From: Agrypnia vestita
Taxonomy: Eukaryota > Arthropoda > Insecta > Trichoptera > Phryganeidae
DNA: 64,000 nt
Assembly (NCBI GenBank): GCA_016648135.1
Contig: JADDOH010023668.1
Coordinates: 50,447-114,446 of the forward strand
Direction: 5' to 3'
Part shown: positions 10,086 to 20,871 of the stretch, piece by piece
How positions within the stretch are numbered: position 1 is the first letter of the stretch
How the letters are laid out: every line of letters starts with the position of its first letter
Notes under the pieces: generated by a model
Seen by the model: the letters and a program-made list of their open reading frames with translations, nothing else
What the model was told of the DNA's origin: nothing
Databases searched by the model: none
Program-made: the position numbers and the translations under genes

Positions 10086-11715
10086 ATAGTATTACACTTT
10101 CACTTGTAATATATGGATGCTCCACTATCCATATGATTTTGCATCTATACGCCACAATTAATATTATGAATGTATTTTTATTACCAAATTAAATAATAAT
10201 ATTTTATATCTCTTGAGATTAGTCCAAAGGCAAGACCCATCTAAAATATTAATTTAAAATTTTTGCTCTGTAAGCTGCAAGTTACATTGGTACAATGAAA
10301 ATTTTTACAATGAACAGTTGTTATTAATACATTTAATATATCAGTTTACTGTAACATATTGTATGGGAAAAAACAAAAATGTGCTAGGCACAATGACCAA
10401 ATGTCGGTTGTAACTATCTCCATCGGGCTGCAGCAGATCCTGAACACCGTGCAGTGAATTGCTTTTAGTCTTTTAGTGCTATTGATTATTCTAATATGTA
10501 GTAAAGTCAGATTATATGTTTAATTCTTAGTATTTAAAGCCGCATTAAAAGCTCCTCCACAAACATAAGGGTTCCGCTATGACCGTATTATTAATGGACA
10601 TAAAATTATCAACCAGTATATTTCTTTCTCTTTCAGTTGGCTCTTTCTCTTTCTGCTGGTTCTGCTAGAAGTTTATATTAATTCATATAGCGCCATCCAG
10701 GTGCGACATCCTGAAAAAATTAGTGTACTGTGCTTCGTAACGTTTTGTCCCTTGCTTTTTGAAGTGCTTATCCCGAATCTTGAAAAAACAAATAAGTGCA
10801 AAGAGTTAAATACAGCAAACATTAATAAAGAATTAAAAACAAAATGTAAATATATAGCTATTCAATGTATGTAATATGAATAGGTATGCCAATTCTGTTC
10901 TGTTCAATTAAATTAAATAAAATTGTCCACCTTTATTGCACATCTAGTTGTATACTTCGGTCGTGCGATACAATGTGGCATTGTGTAACTTAAATTTCCA
11001 CCAAGCTCTATTATGGAGCTAATAGAAAAGCTTACATATTTTTAAAATATTTAATTATCTAAAGAAAATTTGATTTGACCAGCCTATAATGTATGCTAGT
11101 TTAGAAAGTGTTTCAAAACACATTTATTTTTATTTGATTTATTGGACATTTAACCAAGGTGTTTTTCACTAATTCTAGAATAATACTGAACATGGAATTG
11201 CTTCTTTATAAGATTTCTGTTATAACTATTATTGTTTATGCTTTTATAAATGTATTTTTCTTTATTATATTTGTCTTTATATTAAGGAATGCTTCCCTTC
11301 TCACTTTCTATGCATTAAGCCTTTTCTTTTTTCTTCATTTTCATCAGTACTTTACAATCAATCCTCACCTTTTCACATCTTCCCCATCTAGGTCATACTG
11401 ATAATCAGTATGTGAATCCCTTTCATGTGCTACGTGTTCCTCTGTTCCCTTCAATTTCTCTTTTATTGCATTTACACTAGGGTAGTAGTACCAGGGTAGT
11501 AGTTTAATTAATCTCTAAGAAAGTAATTTAATAATCCATATCAAATAATACCTACGCCGAAAAGATTTTCGGTCTTAAGTTTTTGATGTAACGAAAAATG
11601 GAAACAAGACATGTGGAGTACCCAGAGTACTTTAAAATAATATTTCTGAAGTATTTCTCCCATTTTATATTTTGCATAAATTGTAAGTAAATTTACAATG
11701 ACACTTTTAGTTTCA
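10086..11715. other. No supported gene
   Basis: AT-rich DNA with a T/C-rich run near 10620-10650 and a GCGCCATC motif near 10690. An open frame at 11159-11401 is a hydrophobic low-complexity chance frame. It may hold the upstream untranslated exon of the gene whose coding starts at 11718, but I cannot place it. Confidence 0.35.
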
Positions 11716-11717
11716 GA

Positions 11718-11842
11718 ATGGAGCCTGGTATAATTTGTTTCCAGCACTGCGGGCCAAAAGTTTTTTGTAAAATTCTTCCCGAATCATGTCCAGTTTGCAA
11801 TGCTGATTTATCCGTGGCTAATTTTGGATTACTACCCTTCAG
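11718..11842 (+). CDS. MKRN2OS-like: MKRN2OS-like gene, first coding exon
   Basis: ATG at 11718-11720 follows directly on an acceptor (TTTCAG, AG at 11715-11716), so an untranslated exon must lie upstream. The exon encodes MEPGIICFQHCGPKVFCKIL and then PESCPVCNADLSVANFGLLPF, ending TTCAG|GTAAGTAC with an ideal donor (GT at 11843). The spaced cysteines (C-x3-C, C, CPVC) suggest a small zinc-binding knuckle. The layout His-Cys, CP-x-C-x2-DL, then a Pro-Phe block resembles vertebrate MKRN2 opposite strand protein, a small protein of unknown biochemical role; this match is from memory. It joins in phase 2 to the exon at 12868. Intron 1 is 1025 bases. Confidence 0.62.
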
Positions 11843-12867
11843 GTAAGTACTTTTGGATAGTCTAGTTTTGCCATATATAAGTAACTGGTCAAATGTGATA
11901 TCTGGAAAATTAAGGGGTCAACCATCATTGCAATTTTAATAATTGAAAACTGGAATTGAAATATCATCCAAATAACAAAATTTTAATTTAGTCATATCAT
12001 TCTTATAAAAATGTTTAATATCTACAAATGATAATTTTTTAATTTATATGAATAATATTCTAATAATAGTTTTAATGAAAAGTTTTTCCAAATTAATCCA
12101 GTGTTAGCGTAGTAAATTAATTTAATCCACATTAAAAAATTTCTACTGAAGTTCTTCAGGAATTATAATATGTACTAATTCGATACACATCGAAAAAGGG
12201 ATACCACAGTAGTCTATAAGCTCATGTCCCTGATGAACTTATGAAATTGTTATAAATGCACATTATTTACTTTGTGCGTAAGCTTTCTGAACCTAACAAG
12301 TTACTGTTATGTTTTTTTTTATGCAGCAACAGGCCAAGAGGCCCAATTACTAAAGCGAAATGCATCTCAAAACATCCATGTTTGAGTAAATCACATTAAT
12401 TAATTGTGACCTTGCTGGGAATCTAACCCAGAACATATCATTATTAATCCCGAACATGCTCACTTAGTAGTACTGTTCAACTTTCAACTAAATTATTAAA
12501 AATGTTTTATTTTTCTACAAAAGTGATGTTTTTTTAACAATTTTTTTACAAATGCATTCCTGGCCATCCCAAGACCGGGTTCCATGCACAGATATATGTA
12601 TTAAATGTGAAATAAATTCATAAAATGTATTACATATATTATTAAGTCTTGTAAATGCTTTATTTATTTTAACTATAATAATGATAAATAAGAATATAAA
12701 TAATTAGGTATTTAAGATTGCATACCGTTCCACATCAATTTTCCAGAATAGATGTAAAAATATTGCTATCATTTAATTTTTTTATAAATCTCTACTTTGT
12801 TGCCTAATGATCTATCTCCATTATTGTCAATATAAATCCAATAGTTAATTTATTATTTTTATTACAG

Positions 12868-12945
12868 GGTACCATTTCCTTTTGTGAAAGCTTCGCAAAA
12901 CTCTTGCGCGGTATTAATCAAGCCCACGACTGGAGACTTCTTAAA
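12868..12945 (+). CDS. MKRN2OS-like: MKRN2OS-like gene, second coding exon
   Basis: Acceptor ATTACAG (AG at 12866-12867). The split Arg codon is completed by the first base, then VPFPFVKASQNSCAVLIKPT and TGDFL follow, ending TTAAA|GTTAGTAT (donor GT at 12946), phase 2. The C-[AS]-V-x-x-[KR]-P-T-x-G-x-F-L pattern is the strongest resemblance to MKRN2OS, where it leads into a conserved acidic segment. No matching third exon was found nearby: a diverged tandem repeat and transposon-derived sequence follow, so either intron 2 is long or the gene is truncated. Confidence 0.6.
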
Positions 12946-13223
12946 GTTAGTATTTCATCAATATATTAGAATAGTTAGAGTAGTTTCAGGGTGCGTTTAT
13001 ATGTTAAACACTTTTCATTGTGTAACATACGTTTGCTGTAGTGGTCGTTTTAGAGCAATATATATATAAATATCTCGATGAATTATCGTAATTATGCTAT
13101 TGTATTTTGCTTTAACTTTGTGTTTATTCATTATGAATATAATTAAACGAAATTACTTTGTTTATCACCACTACATTTTTTTGGTAAAACCAACTAGTCT
13201 AGGAGCTGACCGTCGTCAACCCT

Positions 13224-13640
13224 ACGTCATCGAGTACCAGGATGGGACTTGTGTAGGGTGGTGCCCTGTAGGATGGGTATCAAAAAAAAACAGGGTTGCC
13301 TGGGATCATCCTGGAGCGTTTTGTGTAATCGATAAATAATGACACCTATTTTTGGGTAAAAATTACGTCATCGAGTACCAGAATGAGACCCAGCACATTC
13401 GATGCCCTGCATCGAGTACGACAAGAAAAAACAGGGTTGCCACCTTCTACCCTGGCACTTTCTAGAATCGGGCAGATTTTAGGGAGGTGAAAAATAGGAA
13501 AAATTACGTCATCGAGTACCAGTATGAAATTAACGCCATTCGATAGACCTAATAACCTGTTTCATAAAAATATATGGTTGCCTGCCCTCAGCCTGGAGCA
13601 TTTCCCAGTCGGCCAAGTTTTATATCGGATGTAGTACGCC
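13224..13640. repeat. Diverged 141-bp tandem repeat, about three units
   Basis: ACGTCATCGAGTACCAG recurs at 13224, 13365 and 13506, exactly 141 bases apart. Each unit also carries CAGGGTTGCC-like (GGTTGCCTG) and CCTGGAGCATTT-like blocks. Units differ at many positions, so the array is old. The open frame 13094-13339 is an effect of the first unit. Confidence 0.85.
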
Positions 13641-13739
13641 CTGTACTAAGTTCAAGAAATCGTTGTGTAAAACAATGAGGTTGTTTTATAATAGTTCTGG
13701 GTAACAATAATATTAATAATGAATTATATTTACAAAAAA

Positions 13740-13815
13740 TTGAATATAAATAATAATAATAATATAAATAGTAATATACATGTAAATAATAATAATAATA
13801 TAAATAGTAATATAT
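13740..13815. repeat. AAT microsatellite, duplicated block
   Basis: Two copies of an (AAT)n-ATAAATAGTAATATA block, about 45 bases apart. Confidence 0.8.
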
Positions 13816-14081
13816 TTGCCATCCAAGCAATTTTCAGAATCACGTAAGTGTATTTTTACTTTTATTTCAAATGTGCGTTTCGACAACATTGCAACCTTTT
13901 TGCTCGACCACGTGGATGAGAAAGCACTATTGTGATAAAGTAAAAGAGAGAGATAACCGTTTACCTGACTTGTTTATCACGCTCGTAGTTTAGTCGCTGG
14001 TTACCAAGCACAATAAATCGTTGAATATTATTATATTAGATGATGGAATATGATGTTTAAGAAACTCTTCAATGGTTTACA

Positions 14082-14953
14082 ATGCATTTAGGAGTTTTGT
14101 TCCAAGCAACTGCCTTACAGAACTTGATAAAAGATATTCAAAAGAAAATGAACCCATTCGATCCAAACATAAACAAAAATGAGTTGTTCAACATATCCAC
14201 AGGCAGAGCAGCATATCAAGAAATATCAAATTTTCTACTCAACGTTAATGAGAGTGGGAGAAAACAAAAACTTACATTTATCAAAGAATGTAACATTGAT
14301 GGTGACAGGTTTGAGAAACCAATAAAGAAAAACATGATTGAAAATTTTACATCAGCTTGTTATAAGAAAACGATAAAAGATCGCGACAACACGAAAATAG
14401 CTCATATCAAAATGCAACGAGATATCTTCGGAAGATTACTGGAGATTAGCGTAGAAAAGAAAGTCAATTGCAGTATGTCTTTATTGCGTATGGATACATG
14501 TTCAGCACGGATAAGTCAAAATTATCAAGGTTTTTGAAAACTGAATTAACAATTACTACTAGTCAAAATATTCAAATCACCGCACTTAACGAAGATGTTT
14601 TGATAGTGGACGGATTTTATTTCCTTAGGACTATTGGTTCAGTACCACAAACTTTTGGGGAAATAGCAGAGATGGTAATTCGGAAATTATTGGTCACAAG
14701 CGCGCAAGAAATTCATCTGATATTTGACCGATATCTTTCTCCATCCACAAAAGATATGGAACGGAGTAAAAGAAATTCCGTGGATGTCGAATACCAGATA
14801 ATAGGTCCAACTCAGAAAAGAGACAAGGATTTCAACCTTAGAGTATATACAATCCATAGAGACCATATTATTTCGAAACTTGTAAGAATTTTGTTAAAAG
14901 AGGCGTGGTCATTCGGTGAGACTGGACAATTCGTTTTTAACACGTGTTTGTAA
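14082..14953 (+). pseudogene. Broken ORF of a multicopy uncharacterised family
   Basis: Two overlapping frames form one protein. The first (14082-14537) starts MHLGVLFQATALQNLIKDIQ and contains ISTGRAAYQEISNFLL and KKMNPFDP. The second continues with STDKSKLSRFLK, then IVDGFYFLRTIGSVPQTFGE, HLIFDRYLSPSTKDMERSKR, VEYQIIGPTQKR and LVRILLKEAW. These blocks recall a family of unnamed, multicopy, probably transposon-linked proteins of arthropods and cnidarians (VDG-FFLR, FD-W-SPSIKD-ER, ILGPEQ-RP, LVKFLVEAW); that is memory, and function is unknown. The frame changes near 14470-14500 and a block between the two halves seems deleted. The stretch after QKRDKDF is odd: it holds the 25-base sequence repeated in inverse orientation at 17640-17664. 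AATAAA signals at about 15009 and 15022 follow the stop. Confidence 0.6.
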
Positions 14954-15337
14954 TTTGTTGCTAAAACAGGGCTACCACAAATGAACGATTCTCTGTGAAT
15001 TCTCTTACAATAAAGTAGCAATAAATGATAATGCCTTTTATATGTGGGTAAATTTATTTATTTTAATTTATTTTATTACAATTTTAAATATCACCACAAC
15101 AATAATTATATAAGGAACTGCAATAATAATAATAATTATTATTATAATCGAGGATTATTTATATCATATCAAACATAAACATTTAGTTATCTGCATTTGT
15201 ACAAATATTTAGAAAATTACGTTATTTACATAATATACATTGTTTGTTTATACACATAAAATACATTGTTTGAAAAAACAATATGATGAAGTACATTAAT
15301 GGAATTAATAATAAATATAAAATTTTAATATAGTACG

Positions 15338-16042
15338 CTATTGATTTCGGAAGATAATTAATCTGTTGAAATGTTGTCTCACTCTGACGGTAGGTTGTAC
15401 CGCTGATTTGATCAGAAAGTGTAGCCTGACATCTAAATATTTAGAAGCAACTGCCTTAATTAGGTGAACAGTATGGTTCTCCAGCGGTGACTGGTCTAGC
15501 ATGTGAGAAAGTAATATATTAAAACAATCTACAGTTAGGAATATTTTTAAGACCCTGTTGACTAAATATTCTAATGAAAAGTGAGGATTCATTCTTTGTC
15601 CTCCACTACGGTTAAGAGCTTCTCTAAAAACGCGTTCACTATGTGTGCAAATTAAAATAACATCATCTGATGGATATACTAATCCCCCTCTATCTTTTTG
15701 TGCAATTAATGAATTTCGCAAAGTTGTCTTAAAGCCAATAAGGGCAGAAAGACAATTCTCACATTTAATTTTTTTATTTAGATGCCTGACAACAAAACCA
15801 CAAATTAAATTACAACTCTCCACATACTGACTGCACATATATATTGATTCAGGAATATCGTCGAAAGGCAAAGTATTTTCGAAACTCAATTCGTCATCAC
15901 GTAATAATTTTAATTTGGAGGAGGAACAGTTTATAATGTTGACAGAATTATTTGAATTACAGTTTAATATACTAATTTGATCTAAAGGTATGCAGTTTCC
16001 ATTTCCATCCAAACTCAATACAACGATTTTAGGTAAATCGTA
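15338..16042 (-). CDS. P-element/THAP9-like transposase, C-terminal part
   Basis: A long minus-strand frame ending at 15338. It contains SQYVESCNLICGFVVRHLNK followed by KIKCENCLSALI, KDRGGLVYPSDDVILICTHSERVF, SLEYLVNRVLKIFL and the end HFNRLIIFRNQ. The pattern [IY]-x-G-[FY]-VV-x-x-L-x-K-K-I-x-C-x-x-C and RGGLVYPS followed by a second conserved helix is typical of the C-terminal domain of P-element and THAP9-type transposases. The frame opens at about 16042 after a stop; no ATG is evident, so it is an internal or terminal exon. With the THAP exons at 16646-17381 on the same strand it forms one gene. The catalytic RNase H-like core expected between them is not visible, so the gene is likely internally deleted or partly spliced out of view. 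Confidence 0.75.
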   Translation of the reverse strand, partial: YDLPKIVVLSLDGNGNCIPLDQISILNCNSNNSVNIINCSSSKLKLLRDDELSFENTLPFDDIPESIYMCSQYVESCNLICGFVVRHLNKKIKCENCLSALIGFKTTLRNSLIAQKDRGGLVYPSDDVILICTHSERVFREALNRSGGQRMNPHFSLEYLVNRVLKIFLTVDCFNILLSHMLDQSPLENHTVHLIKAVASKYLDVRLHFLIKSAVQPTVRVRQHFNRLIIFRNQ

Positions 16043-16056
16043 CTATCTATACATAC

Positions 16057-16284
16057 ATGGCCAACGACTTCATTACATGAAGGGATCACTTCTAGCAACT
16101 CTCCCATGTTTTCTGTCGAATTTGTAGACTGAAAGTAATAATATCGATTAAATTTAAAGTTTTCAAAAAATTAATACAACGATTTTAGGTAAAACGTACT
16201 ATCAAAACATACATGGCCAACGACTGCATTACATGAAGGGATCACTTTAAGCAACTCTCCCATGTTTACTGTCGAATTTGTAGA
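16057..16284 (-). repeat. 156-bp tandem duplication containing a possible 72-base exon
   Basis: The segments starting 16021 and 16177 are nearly identical over 156 bases, with a third partial copy near 16337. In each copy, reading minus, an acceptor-like TTCAG precedes TCTACAAATTCGACAG and a donor-like GGCCAT|GTATGT lies 72 bases on (16284-16213 and 16128-16057). Both would encode 24 residues, STNST(V/E)NMGELL(K/E)VIPSCN and VVGH, and add no frame change. It lies between the THAP exons and the C-terminal exon. Whether it is spliced as exon is inference; reading through instead meets a stop. Confidence 0.6.
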
Positions 16285-16645
16285 CTGAATGTAATAATGT
16301 CGATTAAATTTAAAGTTTATGAAAAATTAATATACCTAACGATTTTAGGTAAAACATAATATCGATGGCTCCTACGTATGCTATTATAACCCATAAATCG
16401 AAAATTTTTAGTTTTTTTATGTTTTTCTTATTTCTTATATCTTTATAACAAAGAAATAAAAACATTTTGCAATTAATTACGTTTTTTTTCAGATGTATTT
16501 TATAAGGCAATGTATATTTATACCGGATGAAAATATACTACTTCATATACTAGGAGTTTCAGAATGCACACCGTATAAATTGGCGATTTAAGAAATTTTT
16601 TATGTAACGAAAAACGAATAAAGAATGAACACTATAGGTACTTAC

Positions 16646-16847
16646 TCTATCAAAAGCCAGTTCTGCTCTTGAATAATTCGTAGGAACGGCAAATTTTTTT
16701 ATTCGAACTAATTTGTTTTCTTTCCTTCTGTCAAAATGTACATTCAAGAAGTGATCTGAGCAAACACAACTGTGATTTCCGGGATTCCAATTAATCCTTC
16801 CCACAGCATGGATCCATTCACTTTTTTTTACTTCATTTTTTGGGAAC
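16646..16847 (-). CDS. THAP domain, second exon
   Basis: Acceptor TTTTTTGTAG|G (AG at 16849-16848). The exon completes the split Arg and continues FPKNEVKKSEWIHAVGRINW, then NPGNHSCVCSDHF, FDRRKENKLVRIKKFAVPT and SRAELAFDR, ending AGA|GTAAGTAC (GT at 16645-16644). The CSDHF cysteine and histidine are the second half of the C2CH zinc site of a THAP DNA-binding domain; W and P positions (SEWIHAV, AVPT) also fit. Phase is consistent with exon 1, and exons 1 plus 2 give 91 codons. Confidence 0.88.
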
Positions 16848-17310
16848 CTACAAAAAATGATATCCCAATCCGAATACTTTAAATAATAAATAATAAATAA
16901 TTTGTATTCTAAAATTTTAAGCACAGCCCTGTCGGTCCAATATGCTTTGTCATAAAAATACCACATTGAGCTTAGTTAGATCCATACAATGTAGTGCCTT
17001 CTCTTTCTTACTCCTAAAAATTCAGAATTTTTAAAGGAGAAAAAAAAAGACGGATATATTTTAAAATGTCGGCTATCTAAGTAAATAATTTTACAGTTCG
17101 TGTTGATTGAACATTCATAGACATATTTTGATTTAAGTCATCAAAAACATCTTCAAAATAGCATTCTCCGAATTATTTGTGTAATAAAATCAATCAAAAA
17201 TAAACGTTCTAGGATTTTTTAAACAAAAGTAAATGTTTGCAGTTGGTTTGTTGTTAAAATTATGAAATAAAACGTATACATGTAAAATTTTCATATTTTG
17301 GATAAAATAC

Positions 17311-17381
17311 CTGTGATAACTGATATGTTTCTTCCCGTTTCCAGTCCTATTGGAACACCCCTTCATTGCACAAGAAGGCAT
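17311..17381 (-). CDS. THAP domain, first exon
   Basis: ATG at 17381-17379 begins MPSCAMKGCSNRTGNGKKHI then SYH and a split Arg codon, ending CACAG|GTATTT (GT at 17310-17309). MPSCA-x-x-GC is the classic THAP start, with Cys4 and Cys9 the first two zinc ligands. Joined to the exon at 16847 it gives the canonical ISYHR-FPKN junction of THAP proteins. The 463-base intron falls inside the THAP domain. THAP domains bind DNA in P-element transposases and in domesticated host regulators; the C-terminal part at 15338-16042 favours a transposase origin. Confidence 0.88.
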
Positions 17382-17459
17382 ATCAATTTTTTGTAATATT
17401 TGCACGTAAACACACAATAATTTATCGAAAATACGGATAACAAATCTGTCAGCTCTGCC

Positions 17460-17497
17460 GTTCTCTGCCCGAGTTTTGAAACTCGGGCAAAGAGAAC
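17460..17497. repeat. Hairpin upstream of the THAP gene
   Basis: GTTCTCTGCCCGAGTTT is mirrored by AAACTCGGGCAAAGAGAAC, separated by two bases; one extra A interrupts the pairing. It lies about 80 bases upstream of the THAP start codon. Confidence 0.75.
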
Positions 17498-17674
17498 CCT
17501 TACAAAGCAATTAAAGACGTACCCGACCGGGTGATCTTTTTTGTCCCTTTTTGTCTTATGTGTCACTATATTGTTAAAACTGAGTAAGCTTTATGTTACC
17601 ACGCGTACGGGTTTGGTAAAATGTTTAGTTATCCCTCTATGGATTGTATATACTCTAAGATTCAAACCCATACA

Positions 17675-20600
17675 GAGCGATCGATTGTGTCCACGTTGTA
17701 TCCAGTTTAATCTTAAAATTCTATGACAAAAACGTGAAGACATTATTGATAGTATTGTCAACTTCATTTGCATAGGTACTGCAGTATGCAGAAAACAGGT
17801 TTTAATTTATTTATATAATATGCTCATTGACATTTTTTTCATATATATGTATGTTCGCATATATGCGAACATACCCACAAATATTTTTTTTACATTTTTT
17901 TTGTTATTTTATCTGCTCTTGTATTCAATAAAATTTACTTGTTTTTTTCTATGTATACTTTCTATTTACATATTATATTTACATCTTATACACTTATCTA
18001 AAATATATAAGAATTTAATAATTTTTATAGTATTTCTTGACACAGTTTCATCCTAGTGAGATGAGTGGCATTTTCTTACATTTTCCATACGTATTTACGG
18101 TCAGGATAAATAAAAAAAGACTGTCACTCTGACAGTTACCTTAGACAATATAAGAGATGGTAGAGAAGGAACAAATTAATACGATTCCCCGTAATACGAT
18201 AATACAACGTGCGTCCACCACACGCACCACTGAGCAATATAGAGTACAAGTGTGTGGATGACACTTATGGCGAACGTGTGCGCATAGAAATAAAAACTAA
18301 AATCGTTTATCAATCTGTAAAAACACCACCATTTTGAGTGCACGGGTCGTGCAATCGAAATTGGATAGATAGCGCACAACGCACCGAGCGGAAAATCGTA
18401 AAGTTCACAAACACCCGCCATCTGCCGATTTATTAGCAAAATACTGCCAGCCCCATTGGTCAATAAGTAAATGGGGGAGAACCTATCAGTAAAAATGTTC
18501 ATTAAATAATATAAATGAGCATTTTTATATCACATGTTAAGAGGATGGGAAAATATAACAGGGTTTGGACATGCAATGACCCCACAGTGGCATGAGAAGA
18601 CACAAGGCTATATTTCTTTTACAAAAATTACAATGTTCATTAACTGGATGCGGAAACGAATTGTTTTCAGATATCTATAATTATATTACCATTGATAATT
18701 AAAAACGTTCTGAAAATTTGATAATATTCGAGATATAACATCAAATTTATAATTAATGAAAATGAGATTATACATGTACGAATTCGATTTCGGACACAAT
18801 CATTTCCTTCAATCAGTATCAATAATATAAATACATATGCGATGAAAATTATATTCAAAATTCTACTACTTTGTCCTCAACATCCCTAAAAAATAATTTA
18901 ATTTAATTTTTCCTACGGAATGTGAGTTACTTGTATTAAATTTATAACCGGTTTGGAATTTTATATATATAAAGGTTTGGAATGTGTAAGCAGTGCTGGA
19001 AGAGCTTTTATTTTAATCTTAAAAAATCGAATTCACGCTCTGCCGTATTCTCTATTCTTTTTTAGACTTTAAGAATTAAGTGTATTAAAAAAACGCTCTA
19101 ATCACAGAACACCAAAATTTCTTGGTATACGGTCTGGTTCCACGGCTGATTCCAATACATTAATTTCTTGAAAAAAAATATTCGTATTTGTGTCATCATC
19201 AAATTACACATCGGCGACAGCCGATAGATAGCATAGACTCAAAAATATAAAACAAATTTGACTAATCAATTAGAAAAATGTACAGGAAAATTCTATCTAG
19301 CTAAAAATATTTGGTGACCATCTATTCTTCATATCGAGGAACTGCGATTTATTATTTTTTATTATTAATTTCGAATGAATGAATAAATTACCTACCACAA
19401 ATTTAAGACTTGTTAAACGTAGTCATCAAATATAATCTCTATTATTCCATTTTCAAATGGCTATCAACTTCACACTACGCATTGATCTTTGGCTAATGAC
19501 GCTAGTGACGTCAGGAAAAGTCATTTTTATTAAATCTGGAACATCAAAAATTTACTTCAACAAATACGTTAGTAGGTATATACTATCGCAGATGACGGTG
19601 ATTAAACTGCGTGCATTTATGGTTATTCATACAAATGTGAGCTCCCAAAGACCCTTCAGCAGATGTTCGATACAAACATTTCTGTTTATGATACCTTTGA
19701 ATAAATAATTGTTATTTATCGCGTTGCAAAAGCGGGATATCAGAGAGGGATCAATAATGCTATCTGCACAATACGTTCTCCGTCACTGAACGTAAAAGTA
19801 AACATCTATTCCATGTTCCCAGGGGGGATTACCGGTACAAAAGCACTATTATGAATGAACTTTTTTAAGAATGTGTAAGATAACTGTGACGAATGACCTC
19901 GTAAATGGAACCGAAGAATGTTTACTCCGCCTCATCAACTCGCAACTTGATACAATATAATAAAATGACAAAATACAATGCAATAAAAGTGCTGGCAAAT
20001 CTGGTATGTATTATTATATACTATGTGAATAATTATTTATTTAAGCAAACAAATTATTATGATAGTTATTTTTACTTTCTATTTAAAATTATATAAATAA
20101 GCAGATCACAAGTCGAGAGATAGAAAGCCCTTTTTAGTGTATAGTTAAATTGTTGTAACTTTATAGTTTTCGTAAACCAAGGTTTACGGTAAAAAAATGC
20201 TTTACTTGATATACGATTCATGTTTCATTAAGATCTTTCAAAAAAAAATTACATCATACTGAGCTGATTTACGGCTGAATGGAATGATCATAAATAAGTA
20301 TATTTTAGTACAGAGACAATAAAACCGAAGAGAAATATACTCACGTATAATATACGTATAGTTAGGTATTAATTTTAACTATTATCGTAAGTATATACAT
20401 ATGTATTTATCTATACAACTAATTTTAAATAAAATAAGTATTCAATTATTAATAGCTTCAATAATGAATTCATTGATATTTTGTTACGGGCAATGCTTTC
20501 AGGGGTTTGATAAGATTACTAGGTAGCCTTAGATTTCAATACACAAACAGATTTCAAATAAATGATTAAATGTAAAGAAATAAAAAGTACTGGTGTATAA

Positions 20601-20871
20601 TTTATATCCCTTCCCCATATAATAATAATACTTGGATAATTTATATAGCGTCGTTTTCGCGAATACTCACCTCAACGGCGCTTGGCGCCGTATATGGCTA
20701 TTTAAACATATATTTTTAAATCATGAATGAATACTTTAGTCGTCACAAAACAAATTAAATAAAGAATATATGATATTTATACATATTGTATCTAGACATA
20801 TATTATATTTCCGTCACATTATTGCGGATACCAGGAACACGTCACTCCTTTTCACTGGAATACATGTGGGT
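17675..20871. other. Long AT-rich stretch without a supported gene
   Basis: Contains a perfect 26-base palindrome at 17849-17874 (half-site GTATGTTCGCATA). A less AT-rich block at 18170-18500 has open frames but no known motif. A short CG hairpin ACGGCGC-TTG-GCGCCGT lies near 20675-20691. Nothing else stands out. Confidence 0.4.

Noticed and set aside
13094..13339. Open frame ending in WVSKKNRVAWDHPGAF
   Set aside because: It crosses from AT-rich sequence into a diverged 141-bp tandem unit; the other units do not keep the frame.
13224..13640. CRISPR-like array of regularly spaced repeats
   Set aside because: Spacing is regular but the whole 141-base unit is repeated, with no unique spacers; the DNA is eukaryotic.
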